A stretch of DNA of 64,000 nucleotides from assembly GCF_025151995.1 (NCBI RefSeq), contig NZ_CP102290.1, forward strand, positions 868,001 through 932,000, read 5' to 3'. The stretch is from Ruminococcus gauvreauii. Lineage in GTDB: Bacteria > Bacillota > Clostridia > Lachnospirales > Lachnospiraceae. The notes beneath the pieces are model-generated. The model did no database searches and was not told the DNA's origin. It was given only the letters and a program-made list of their open reading frames with translations. Below, piece after piece: positions 43,116-51,648 of the stretch. The position numbers were made by a program, and so were the translations under genes. Positions within the stretch are counted from its first letter, which is position 1, and each line of letters opens with the position of its first letter.

Positions 43116-45026
43116 TTAAAGCTGCTCTATCTCATCCATCCAGATGCGCACACAGGCATCGCTCGGCATCCTCCAGTCTCCTCTCGGGGAGACTGCCACG
43201 CTACCGATCTTCGGACCATCCGGCAGGCAGGAGCGCTTGAATTGCTGTGAAAAGAAACGGCGGTAGAAAGTGATCAGCCATTTCTTTATCGTCTCCGCAT
43301 CATAGAGATCCCGGAACGCCTTCTGTGCAATGCGGTATATCTTAGCCGGTGAAAATCCCACGCGCAGCATATAGTACAGATAAAAATCATGAAGCTCATA
43401 CGGACCGACGAGATCTTCCGTCTTCTGGGAGATCATACCGTCTTTGGGCGGCAGCAGTTCCGGGCTTACCGGTGTGTCCAGAACATCCAGCAGGATACCG
43501 GAAAGCTTTTCATCCTGGCAGGTATCCGCAGAGTATTGAACCAGATGACGCACCAGTGTCTTCGGCACGGATGCGTTGACGCCGTACATAGACATGTGAT
43601 CGCCGTTATACGTAGCCCAACCGAGTGCCAGCTCCGAGAGGTCTCCCGTACCGATCACCATACCGCCGGCCTGATTCGCCACATTCATCAGAACCTGTGT
43701 CCGTTCCCTTGCCTGTGCATTCTCATATGTCACGTCGTGCACGTCGATATCATGTCCGATGTCACGCAGGTGAAGCGTCACTGCTTCCCTGATGTCAATC
43801 TCCCTTAATTCAGCGCCGAGACAACGTGTCAGCTCACACGCGTTCTGGTATGTCCGGTCCGTCGTTCCAAAGCACGGCATTGTCACCGCCGTGATCTCTT
43901 TTCTGTCTTTTCCCAGCATATCAAATGCCCGTGCTGTCACGAGTAACGCCAGCGTCGAATCCAGTCCTCCGGAGATACCGATAACCGCATTTTTGCAGTT
44001 GGTATGCTCCAGCCGTTTTTTCAGTCCCATCGTCTGTATATTCAAAATCTCATCGCAGCGTTTATCCCTGTCCTCTTTCCGGCCGGGTACAAAAGGCCGC
44101 GGATCAAAATATCGGTTAAGCGTCGTCTCCTCCACAGTAAGTGAAAAATCCGACACATAATATCCCTGTCCGTTCTGCGCCGGATAAGTCGTCATCTTCC
44201 TGCGCTCCGCGAGCAGCCTCTGGATGTCAATATCCGCATAAACCGTTTCGTTCTTAAAACGTTCGGCCTCCGCGAGCAGTTTTCCATTTTCAGAGATCAG
44301 ATTGTGAGCGCCAAAAACAAGATCCGTGGTCGATTCACCCTCTCCCGCTGTCGCATACAGATATCCGCAAATCAGACGAGCCGCCTGGCTCATCACAAGT
44401 CCGCTTCTGTATTCATCTTTACCCGTTTCCTCATCACTGGCCGAGAGGTTTACAATTACAGTGGCTCCGGCAAGCGCATGACTTACACTTGGAGGATTCG
44501 GTGCCCAGAGATCCTCACAGATTTCCGCCGCCACTGAAAATCCAGGAACCGAACTGCACCGAAACAGCTGATTCGTCCCAAACGGTATCTGCTCCCCGTT
44601 TATCTCCAGCCACCTGGCAGTCTCAGGACCGCCTGCAAAATGGCGCCCTTCATAAAATTCCCGGTAGGAGGGTATGTGTCTTTTGGGAACCATACCCAGG
44701 ATTTTTCCCCCGCTGAATGCTGCTGCCACATTATACAATTTTCCATCCGCCTCTATCGGCAGACCGATAAAAATCAGCGCATCTACGTCCGACGTTTCAC
44801 AGACGATCCTTAAAAGCTGTTCTTTTGCGGAATCTAGAAGCAGGTCCTGCCAGAACAGATCCCCGCATGTATAGCCGGTTATACAAAGCTCCGGAAGTAC
44901 CATGAGCTTTGCTTTCTGCTGCTCCATTTCACGGATCAGCGCGATCGCCTGATCCGCATTGTAGATACAGTCCGCCACCTTGATTTTCGGCGTCCCCGCC
45001 GCTGTCTTGATAAATCCCTGTTTCAT
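43116..45026 (-). CDS. nadE: Glutamine-dependent NAD+ synthetase
   Basis: The 636-residue enzyme amidates nicotinate adenine dinucleotide to NAD+ using glutamine. The N-terminal nitrilase domain has the Glu-Lys-Cys triad regions VLPELCITGYTCGD, VPKRHIPSYREFYE and AAEICEDLWAP. The C-terminal synthetase domain has the P-loop IGISGGLDSTLAL and GTGDLSELALGWATYN. Length and order match the long bacterial NadE type. It lies 28 bases after hslO. A terminator follows inside the convergent gene. Confidence 0.96.
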   Translation of the reverse strand: MKQGFIKTAAGTPKIKVADCIYNADQAIALIREMEQQKAKLMVLPELCITGYTCGDLFWQDLLLDSAKEQLLRIVCETSDVDALIFIGLPIEADGKLYNVAAAFSGGKILGMVPKRHIPSYREFYEGRHFAGGPETARWLEINGEQIPFGTNQLFRCSSVPGFSVAAEICEDLWAPNPPSVSHALAGATVIVNLSASDEETGKDEYRSGLVMSQAARLICGYLYATAGEGESTTDLVFGAHNLISENGKLLAEAERFKNETVYADIDIQRLLAERRKMTTYPAQNGQGYYVSDFSLTVEETTLNRYFDPRPFVPGRKEDRDKRCDEILNIQTMGLKKRLEHTNCKNAVIGISGGLDSTLALLVTARAFDMLGKDRKEITAVTMPCFGTTDRTYQNACELTRCLGAELREIDIREAVTLHLRDIGHDIDVHDVTYENAQARERTQVLMNVANQAGGMVIGTGDLSELALGWATYNGDHMSMYGVNASVPKTLVRHLVQYSADTCQDEKLSGILLDVLDTPVSPELLPPKDGMISQKTEDLVGPYELHDFYLYYMLRVGFSPAKIYRIAQKAFRDLYDAETIKKWLITFYRRFFSQQFKRSCLPDGPKIGSVAVSPRGDWRMPSDACVRIWMDEIEQL

Positions 45027-45054
45027 TCTTTACCTCCTGTTCCCACACTCATGT

Positions 45055-45930
45055 TCAGCGGATCAGATTCCGCAGTTCCTTCAGCTCCTCAACGGAAAAC
45101 GTGTAATCTGTTCCACAAAAGTGACAGTTCAGCACCACTTCTTTTCCATCATCGATCATTTCCTGCAGTTCCTTTTTGCCGACGCTCATCAGTGCTTTCG
45201 CCACCCGCTGTTTGCCGCAGTTGCAGTAGAATTCCGCAGGTACGGTGTCATTAATTTCCAGATCCAGATTCCCAAGCAGCTTTTCGAGCAGCGTTTCCGG
45301 CGTACATCCCGCATCAAGCAGTTCTGTCACCGATGACACTTCTTTCAGGTTCTGTTCAAGCGCAGCGATTGTTTTTTCTTCCGCAAACGGCATCAGCTGT
45401 ACGATAAACCCGCCTGCCTGTTTCACAGTATTGTCGCGTTCCATCAGGACCCCAAGTCCGACAGATGACGGAACCTGCTGACTCGTCGCAAAATAATACG
45501 TCAGATCCTCGGCGATTTCACTGGTCTGCAGCATCGTCTGCCCGCTGTACGGTTCCTTGAGTCCGAGGTCCATGATGACATTCAAAAACCCAGGACCGAC
45601 TGCAGATGCCACATCCAGCTTTCCTCTTCCATTTGCCGGTATCACGACGTTCGGATTTCCGACGTATCCTTTTACCCTGCCCTTGGAATCCGCAGTGACC
45701 GTTATCCCCGCAAGGGGGCCTCCCGCCTTGATCTGCAGCGTCAGAAGGTCTTTATCTCCCTTCATCATGACTCCCATCATCGTCCCCGCTGTCAGCAGGC
45801 GTCCCAGTGCCGCGGTAGCTACGGGGCTCGTGTTGTGTACCGCCCTTGCACGTTCCACCAAATCTCTCGTTGTAGCAGCAAAGGCTCGTACCTGTCCTTC
45901 TGCCGCTGTTGCTCTCACAATGTAATCCAT
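45055..45930 (-). CDS. hslO: Hsp33 redox-regulated chaperone
   Basis: The 291-residue protein has the Hsp33 core (MDYIVRATAAEGQVRAFA, TLQIKAGGPLAG) and the C-terminal zinc centre C236-x-C238 and C269-x2-C272 (CNCGK, CHFCG). Oxidation of these thiols releases zinc and turns on holdase activity against unfolded proteins. It is cotranscribed with nadE downstream. The ATG is preceded by a good ribosome site. Confidence 0.95.
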   Translation of the reverse strand: MDYIVRATAAEGQVRAFAATTRDLVERARAVHNTSPVATAALGRLLTAGTMMGVMMKGDKDLLTLQIKAGGPLAGITVTADSKGRVKGYVGNPNVVIPANGRGKLDVASAVGPGFLNVIMDLGLKEPYSGQTMLQTSEIAEDLTYYFATSQQVPSSVGLGVLMERDNTVKQAGGFIVQLMPFAEEKTIAALEQNLKEVSSVTELLDAGCTPETLLEKLLGNLDLEINDTVPAEFYCNCGKQRVAKALMSVGKKELQEMIDDGKEVVLNCHFCGTDYTFSVEELKELRNLIR

Positions 45931-45993
45931 ATGTTATCCTTCCTGTCTTTCCATTATCATTTACCGGAAATTAAATTTCTATGATTTCCGGTC

Positions 45994-46749
45994 TCATTTT
46001 CCATGTTCTCTGGCAATCACACAGATACGCTCGCTCTCCGGCTCCGGCTGATCCCGCGTAAATGCATCATACGCAGTCACAAACTCCATCCCCGCCTGTT
46101 CCAGAAGACGGATAATCCTTGGCAGCGGGTATGCACGCTGATAGTGGACTTCCTCATACTTACGGTACAGTCCGCCGGCTCCCTCAGGGATAAAAATTGC
46201 CAGCTCATATTCATTGCGCATGGATTCCCGGTCATAATAGTTGTCCCAGATAAAGCTGGCCTCCTCCCTGTTTTCGGCAATCGTCTGTTCTCCCATAAGA
46301 GTCTCATATTTATAAACAGTATTCAGATCGAACACAAAGACCCCGCCCGGGTCCAGGTAATTATTTACCAGGCTAAACACCCCAAGCAGTTCCTCGTCCT
46401 CCAGAATGTAATTCAGTGAATCGCAGACGCTCACCACTGCACGGACAGTCCCGTACAATTCGAACCCACGCATATCCTGCTGAAGATACAGGATCTCCAG
46501 TCCCGACTGTATCTTTTTTTCCTGAGCGATCTCCAGCATATCGTCCGACAGATCCACACCGATCATATCATAGCCCGATGCCGCCAGCCGCTGTGTCATA
46601 CTGCCGGTACCGCATCCCAGTTCCAGAACCAGTCCTTCATTCACCCCGTACTCTCTGAGCAGTCCAATCAGATAAATGCTCCAGGCATCATAGTCGATGT
46701 CGTCCATGAACATATCATACACCTGTGCAAAACTCCGGTATGTTTCCAT
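45994..46749 (-). CDS. SAM-dependent methyltransferase
   Basis: The 251-residue class I methyltransferase has motif I VLELGCGTGSMTQRL, motif II IGVDLSDDMLEIA, and the later segments RAVVSVCDSLNYIL and GVFVFDLNT. The family is of the small YjhP/UbiE-like type; the substrate is unknown. The start at 46749 follows AGGAGACAGCT. The open frame continues upstream into the MITE at 46780, but that part is not coding. It lies 63 bases upstream of hslO. Confidence 0.9.
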   Translation of the reverse strand: METYRSFAQVYDMFMDDIDYDAWSIYLIGLLREYGVNEGLVLELGCGTGSMTQRLAASGYDMIGVDLSDDMLEIAQEKKIQSGLEILYLQQDMRGFELYGTVRAVVSVCDSLNYILEDEELLGVFSLVNNYLDPGGVFVFDLNTVYKYETLMGEQTIAENREEASFIWDNYYDRESMRNEYELAIFIPEGAGGLYRKYEEVHYQRAYPLPRIIRLLEQAGMEFVTAYDAFTRDQPEPESERICVIAREHGK

Positions 46750-46779
46750 AGCTGTCTCCTCTTCATTTCTCAATATATG

Positions 46780-46932
46780 GTAACAGTTCAGGACGGCGGG
46801 AAAATTGGTACAAAAAGCAGCGTCAAGCTTGCTTGTAAGTCGCTTTCTGTACCAATTTTCACATCGGATGAACATCCGATGCTTCTTGACCGGTTTGTCC
46901 GGTCAAGAAGATGCAACGTCCTGAACAGTTAC
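46780..46932. mobile_element. IS66-like MITE, copy 2 (perfect 8-bp TSD)
   Basis: The 153-bp element has ends GTAACAGTTCAGGACG and inverted CGTCCTGAACAGTTAC (15 of 16 matched). It is flanked by a perfect direct repeat AATATATG (46772-46779 and 46933-46940). It has the same three-armed fold as copy 1, with paired changes: the GGTGC/GCACC arm of copy 1 is GGTAC/GTACC here, and the ACCG-loop-CGGT arm is ACCGG-loop-CCGGT. No ORF. The terminal GTAA and 8-bp duplication point to IS66-type transposition. Confidence 0.92.
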
Positions 46933-46997
46933 AATATATGAATTTTATCACCGAATGAAGGCCGGGGCAAGAAAAAGTCTTGTCAATCCGCAGAAAA

Positions 46998-47027
46998 AGA
47001 GAGCCAATGCCCCGGGGCATCCGCTCT
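46998..47027 (-). terminator. Terminator after clpB-DUF4250
   Basis: AGAG...ATGCCCC pairs with GGGGCAT...CTCT, followed by CTTTTTC on the minus strand; it is 16 bases after the DUF4250 stop. Confidence 0.75.
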
Positions 47028-47042
47028 CCTTCCTGTCTTGTG

Positions 47043-47216
47043 TCACACAAACTGATTATTTCCGTCGTCATATTCATAATCAATGGCTTTCAGTTTCCTC
47101 ACGAGTTCCTGCTCATTGATACCCAGGCTTTTGCACAGTTCCTGCAGGCTGGGGTAATGATCTCTCAGCTTCATATTGACATAGCTCAGCAGCATGACAG
47201 GGTCATTCGGTATCAT
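47043..47216 (-). CDS. DUF4250 domain protein
   Basis: This 57-codon ORF begins MIPNDPVMLLSYVNMKLRD and ends DYEYDDGNNQFV. It matches the short DUF4250 family common in Clostridia (PNDP...LLSYVN.KLRD...LC..L.I...EL..KL..I.Y.Y....NQF). It starts 11 bases after the clpB stop, so it is cotranscribed with clpB. DUF4250 proteins have no known function; small size and helical content suggest a regulator or binding partner. Confidence 0.85.
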   Translation of the reverse strand: MIPNDPVMLLSYVNMKLRDHYPSLQELCKSLGINEQELVRKLKAIDYEYDDGNNQFV

Positions 47217-47227
47217 AGTTTCACCTC

Positions 47228-49819
47228 TTACATTACATTCTGTACAGTGGCCTTAAGCTCTTTGTTTTCCTCATCAATGACGATCACATCGCCTGCCTTT
47301 ACATCTCCTGAGAGTATCCTTCTGGCGGCAAGCGTCTCCACATGCTTCTGCAGATAACGCTTCAGGGGACGTGCTCCGTATACAGGATCATAGCCACTCT
47401 CAATCACATGCTCTTTTGCTGCATCTGTCAATGAGATCGAAAGTTCCTGGTCATGAAGTCTCCTGTTCAGTTCCTTCATCAGCAGATCTACGATCCTGCC
47501 GATATTCTCTTTCGTCAGCGGCTTAAACAGAATAATCTCGTCAAGGCGGTTCAGAAACTCCGGTCTGAAGTGCGCCCGCAGGTCCTGATTGACCATCTCG
47601 GCACATTCCTTCCTTATCTCTCCGCTCTCTGTAATGCCTTCCAGCAGATAGGAGGAACCAATATTGGATGTCATGATCAGTATCGTGTTTTTGAAATCCA
47701 CAGTTCTTCCCTGTGAGTCTGTGATCCTGCCGTCGTCCAGCACCTGGAGAAGTACGTTGAAGACATCCGGATGCGCTTTTTCTATCTCATCGAACAGCAC
47801 GACCGAATATGGTTTCCTGCGAACCGCCTCTGTCAGCTGTCCGCCTTCCTCGTATCCCACGTATCCCGGAGGCGCTCCGATCAGCCTGGACACGGAGTAT
47901 TTCTCCATGTACTCACTCATATCGATGCGGACCATATTCTGCTCGTCATCGAACAGATTCAGTGCCAGCGTCTTCGCCAGCTCTGTTTTTCCTACCCCCG
48001 TCGGCCCAAGGAACAAGAATGAACCGATCGGCTTTGTAGGGTCTTTGATGCCTGCCTTAGAACGGATGATCGCATCCGTCACCTTGCTCACCGCTTCGTC
48101 CTGTCCGATCACGCGTTCATGAAGGATATCTTCCAGGCCGAGTATCTTGCTGCGCTCTCCTTCTGTCAGTTTCGCAACAGGGATTCCGGTCCACCGTGAT
48201 ACGATTCTGGCAATCTCTTCATCTGTCACACTCTCATGCACCAGCGAGAGATCGGCATCTCTCACCCGTTCCTCTTCGATGCGCAGCTGTTCCTGCAGTT
48301 TTGGCAATTCCCCGTACTGCAGCTCAGCCGCTTTCTCCAGGTCGTAGTCTCTCTGCGCTTTCTGAATCCTCTGATTCATTTCTTCAATCTGCTCGCGCAG
48401 TTTTGAGAGTTTATCCACTGAAGTTTTTTCGTTTTCCCACTGTGCTTTCTGCGCATTGAATTCATCTTTCAGTTCCGCCAGCTCACGCTGCAGATTATTC
48501 AGCCGGTCAAGGCTCAGTTTATCCGTCTCTTTTTTAAGAGCCGCCTCCTCGATCTCCATCTGCATGATCTTCCTCTGCAGTTCATCGAGCTCTGCAGGCA
48601 GTGAATCCAGCTCTGTCTTAATCAATGCGCAGGCCTCATCCACAAGGTCGATCGCCTTATCCGGCAGGAAACGGTCTGATATATAGCGCTGCGACAACGT
48701 TGCCGCCGCAACAAGTGCTCCGTCAGTGATTTTAACACCATGGTATACCTCATACCGTTCCTTCAGTCCGCGGAGGATCGATATGGTATCTTCCACACTC
48801 GGCTCATCCACCATAACAGGCTGGAACCTGCGCTCCAGAGCCGCATCTTTCTCAATATACTGCCTGTATTCGTCCAGTGTAGTCGCGCCGATGCAGTGCA
48901 GTTCACCACGCGCCAGCATAGGCTTCAGCATATTGCCTGCATCCATCGCACCTTCTGTCTTGCCTGCTCCCACAATCAGATGAAGTTCATCGATAAATAA
49001 GATGATTCTTCCTTCACTCTTACGCACTTCTTCCAGCACTGCTTTCAGACGCTCTTCAAATTCTCCGCGATATTTTGCCCCCGCCACAAGCGCCCCCATG
49101 TCCAGGGCAAATATTTTTTTCTCCTTCAGTCCTTCCGGCACATCGCCGCGTACGATACGCTGTGCCAGCCCCTCCACAACCGCTGTCTTTCCGACACCAG
49201 GCTCACCTATCAGTACCGGATTGTTTTTTGTCTTACGGGACAGGATACGGATCACATTCCGGATCTCCGAATCACGTCCGATGACCGGATCCAGCTTCTG
49301 GTCTCTGGCTTTGTCCACCAGATCCTGCCCATATTTGTTCAGGGTATCATATGTTGCCTCCGGATTATCACTCGTGACACGCTGATTGCCCCGAACCGTA
49401 CTCAGCGCCTGCAAAAAGCGCTCCTTCGTAATTCCATACTCCCTGAAAAGTTCTTTCACAGCAGGGCTCGGATGTTTCAGCATGGCCAGAAAAAGATGTT
49501 CTACAGACACATACTCATCGCCCATATGCTTCGCTTCATCCTCGGCTCCTACCAACGTCTTGTTTAAATACTGTCCGATATATGGATTCCCGCCTGAAAC
49601 TTTCGTTCTCGCTTCGATCGCCTGTTCCACACGGTTCAGGAAATGTTCTTTCTGGATCTCCATTTTCTCGATCATTTTCAGTATCAGACTGTCTTCCTGA
49701 TTCAGTAGATTGTACAGTAAGTGCTCCTGTTCAATCTCCTGATTCCCGAACTCATATGCCGTCTTTTCAAGATCCTGTACCGCCTGTAATGATTTCTGTG
49801 TAAATTTACTGATATTCAT
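47228..49819 (-). CDS. clpB: ClpB ATP-dependent disaggregase
   Basis: This 863-residue AAA+ chaperone dissolves protein aggregates with DnaK. There is an N-terminal Clp repeat domain (FTQKSLQAVQDLEKTAYEFG), NBD1 with Walker A GEPGVGKTAVVEGLAQ, a middle coiled-coil domain (about residues 410-530), and NBD2 with GPTGVGKTELAKTL and the sensor VYGARPLKR. No IGL/ClpP tripeptide loop is needed for ClpB and none is called. A near-consensus promoter lies at 49890-49917; neither CIRCE nor a clear CtsR site was seen, so heat control is not explained by sequence here. DUF4250 follows. Confidence 0.97.
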   Translation of the reverse strand: MNISKFTQKSLQAVQDLEKTAYEFGNQEIEQEHLLYNLLNQEDSLILKMIEKMEIQKEHFLNRVEQAIEARTKVSGGNPYIGQYLNKTLVGAEDEAKHMGDEYVSVEHLFLAMLKHPSPAVKELFREYGITKERFLQALSTVRGNQRVTSDNPEATYDTLNKYGQDLVDKARDQKLDPVIGRDSEIRNVIRILSRKTKNNPVLIGEPGVGKTAVVEGLAQRIVRGDVPEGLKEKKIFALDMGALVAGAKYRGEFEERLKAVLEEVRKSEGRIILFIDELHLIVGAGKTEGAMDAGNMLKPMLARGELHCIGATTLDEYRQYIEKDAALERRFQPVMVDEPSVEDTISILRGLKERYEVYHGVKITDGALVAAATLSQRYISDRFLPDKAIDLVDEACALIKTELDSLPAELDELQRKIMQMEIEEAALKKETDKLSLDRLNNLQRELAELKDEFNAQKAQWENEKTSVDKLSKLREQIEEMNQRIQKAQRDYDLEKAAELQYGELPKLQEQLRIEEERVRDADLSLVHESVTDEEIARIVSRWTGIPVAKLTEGERSKILGLEDILHERVIGQDEAVSKVTDAIIRSKAGIKDPTKPIGSFLFLGPTGVGKTELAKTLALNLFDDEQNMVRIDMSEYMEKYSVSRLIGAPPGYVGYEEGGQLTEAVRRKPYSVVLFDEIEKAHPDVFNVLLQVLDDGRITDSQGRTVDFKNTILIMTSNIGSSYLLEGITESGEIRKECAEMVNQDLRAHFRPEFLNRLDEIILFKPLTKENIGRIVDLLMKELNRRLHDQELSISLTDAAKEHVIESGYDPVYGARPLKRYLQKHVETLAARRILSGDVKAGDVIVIDEENKELKATVQNVM

Positions 49820-49889
49820 AATACTCCCTCCAATCTATTCTCAGAACATTTTGTTGTCACTGTCCTTTGTTTTTGTCTGTTCTATAACT

Positions 49890-49917
49890 ACTATAACATA
49901 TAATTTTTAAATTGCAA
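49890..49917 (-). promoter_or_regulatory. clpB promoter
   Basis: Minus strand TTGCAA (49912-49917), 16-base spacer, TATAGT (49890-49895). A leader of about 65 bases follows. Confidence 0.6.
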
Positions 49918-50029
49918 GCTTTTTTTACTCCAATTTCAAATTTTTATTCAAAGCAGAGTTTGTTACACAACCGATTCCTGAGAAGACAGGCATGATTTAT
50001 TTATCCCCGCTTATCGGGATCTTCACAAA

Positions 50030-50064
50030 AATAACGGTATGACCTGGTCGGTCATACCGTTATT
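50030..50064. terminator. Terminator after NlpC/P60 gene
   Basis: Perfect 15-bp hairpin AATAACGGTATGACC with GGTCATACCGTTATT; T-runs are modest on both sides. It lies 15 bases after the NlpC/P60 stop. Confidence 0.75.
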
Positions 50065-50079
50065 ATCTTTCATTTGCTA

Positions 50080-51501
50080 TTAGATTACACGTCTTACTGC
50101 AAGAATTGTTCTGTATGCAGCATTTCCGCTGATTTTAATTCCATCTCTCTCGTTGCTGGCATGTACAATAGAACCGCCGCCCATATAGATCGCAACATGT
50201 CCCGAATAACAGATGATATCTCCAGGCATAGCCTGTGAGTAAGATACGCCTGTTCCGCAGGATCTCATCGCAGCTGAGGAATGTGGAAGTGATACGCCGA
50301 ATTTTTCATATACTTTCATAATGAACCCGGAACAGTCTGCACCGTTTGTCAGACTTTCTCCGCCCCACACGTATGGGTTTCCTACGAACTGAGTCGCATA
50401 ATCGACAACCGACTGTCCGGTCCCGCTGTAAGAAACATCGCCTGATGAACTGCTGTCATCATCGTCATAACTGCTGTCGTCGGATGAATCTTCATAACTG
50501 CTGTCATCACTATCACCACTGTTATCACTGTCGTAATCGCTGTTGTCATCGCTCTCATCTTCATAACTGCTGTTATCAGATGAGCTGTTATCATGATCTT
50601 CAGATGAGTCATTGTCATCATAAGAAGATTCATTATCAGAAGAATTATTATCGGAAGATTCATCGGTACCGTCTTCCTCAGTATTCGACTCAGCTTCTGC
50701 CTTTCTGGCTGCTTCCGCTTCTTTTCTTGCCGCTTCAGCTGCTGCCTTTCTGGCTGCCTCTTCTGCTGCTCTGCGTTTTGCCTCTTCGATCTGCGCCAGT
50801 TCTGCTGTCTGCTGCTCGATCAGGGCTTTGTACTGTGCCGCCTGCTGTTCTGCGACAGCAATCTGATTTGCGTAATCTGATGAAGTTGCTTTCTTCTCTT
50901 CCAGTGCCGCTTCGAGTGCTGCTTCCTGTTCCCTGTAGTCATTCTGCATAACTTCCAGGTCGGCTTTCTCCGTTGCCAGCTGGTTGCTAAGATCGGTTAC
51001 CTGCTGTACGGTTTCTTTATACTCTTCCAGCTTATCTCTGTCGTAATCATAAAGCTGCTGTGTATACTCGGCCTTATTCAGCATGGACGCGACATTTTCC
51101 TCAGAAAGGACCATCTGTGCCCATCCTGATGACCCGCCGTTGCGGTATATGTAATCCATACGAGTCTTCATATCCTCGTACTGCTTGTCCCGTGTCGCTT
51201 CTGCTTCCTGCAGTTTCACCTTTGTCTCTTCAATCTCAGCCTGTTTCTGTGAGATTTCTTCTGTCAGCACATCGATAGCTACCATAATGTCTACCAGCTG
51301 AGCATCCATCTGATCAATCTCTGCCTGCAGAGCTTCTTTCTGTACTTCCAAATTGTAAATCTGATTATTCGTCGCTTCAAGCTGACTGCTTGTAGCCGCT
51401 TTCTCATTTCTCAAATCAGATTCCCTGTCAGCCAGTGCCGGTACAACCTGCATTGACGATATAACAATGGCCAAAAACAGACATAAGAACTTTTTCTTCA
51501 T
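50080..51501 (-). CDS. Secreted coiled-coil NlpC/P60 endopeptidase
   Basis: The 473-residue protein has a signal peptide (LFLAIVISSMQVVPALA), a long coiled coil to about residue 265, a Ser/Asp/Glu-rich linker of about 90 residues, and an NlpC/P60 domain. The catalytic cysteine is in GADCSGFIMKVY, the histidines in GHVAIYMG and IVHAS. It cuts peptidoglycan stem peptides, as in CwlO/PcsB-type hydrolases activated by FtsEX through the coiled coil. The acidic linker is unusually low in complexity. It is a single-gene unit with its own promoter at 51595-51623 and a terminator. Confidence 0.93.
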   Translation of the reverse strand: MKKKFLCLFLAIVISSMQVVPALADRESDLRNEKAATSSQLEATNNQIYNLEVQKEALQAEIDQMDAQLVDIMVAIDVLTEEISQKQAEIEETKVKLQEAEATRDKQYEDMKTRMDYIYRNGGSSGWAQMVLSEENVASMLNKAEYTQQLYDYDRDKLEEYKETVQQVTDLSNQLATEKADLEVMQNDYREQEAALEAALEEKKATSSDYANQIAVAEQQAAQYKALIEQQTAELAQIEEAKRRAAEEAARKAAAEAARKEAEAARKAEAESNTEEDGTDESSDNNSSDNESSYDDNDSSEDHDNSSSDNSSYEDESDDNSDYDSDNSGDSDDSSYEDSSDDSSYDDDDSSSSGDVSYSGTGQSVVDYATQFVGNPYVWGGESLTNGADCSGFIMKVYEKFGVSLPHSSAAMRSCGTGVSYSQAMPGDIICYSGHVAIYMGGGSIVHASNERDGIKISGNAAYRTILAVRRVI

Positions 51502-51594
51502 ATCTCACGACTCCTTAAATTACGATTTCATGTTTCGTTCCGTAATGTTTCATTCCCGTAATATTTATGAAACACTTTTTTCATTTCGTTTACA

Positions 51595-51623
51595 AGTGTA
51601 CCATATATTTTACATAAAAGCAA
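51595..51623 (-). promoter_or_regulatory. NlpC/P60 gene promoter
   Basis: Minus strand TTGCTT (51618-51623), 17-base spacer, TACACT (51595-51600). The leader contains repeated GTTTCAT/ATGAAAC elements of unknown meaning. Confidence 0.55.
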
Positions 51624-51648
51624 CCATAAAATGTAATTTAAGGGGTTC

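Noticed and set aside
46859..47083. 74-codon minus ORF overlapping MITE copy 2
   Set aside because: Part of it is the foldback element and part the clpB-DUF4250 terminator; no similarity and no ribosome site.
49820..49990. CIRCE or CtsR operator before clpB
   Set aside because: Neither the CIRCE inverted repeat nor the CtsR direct heptads could be found by eye.
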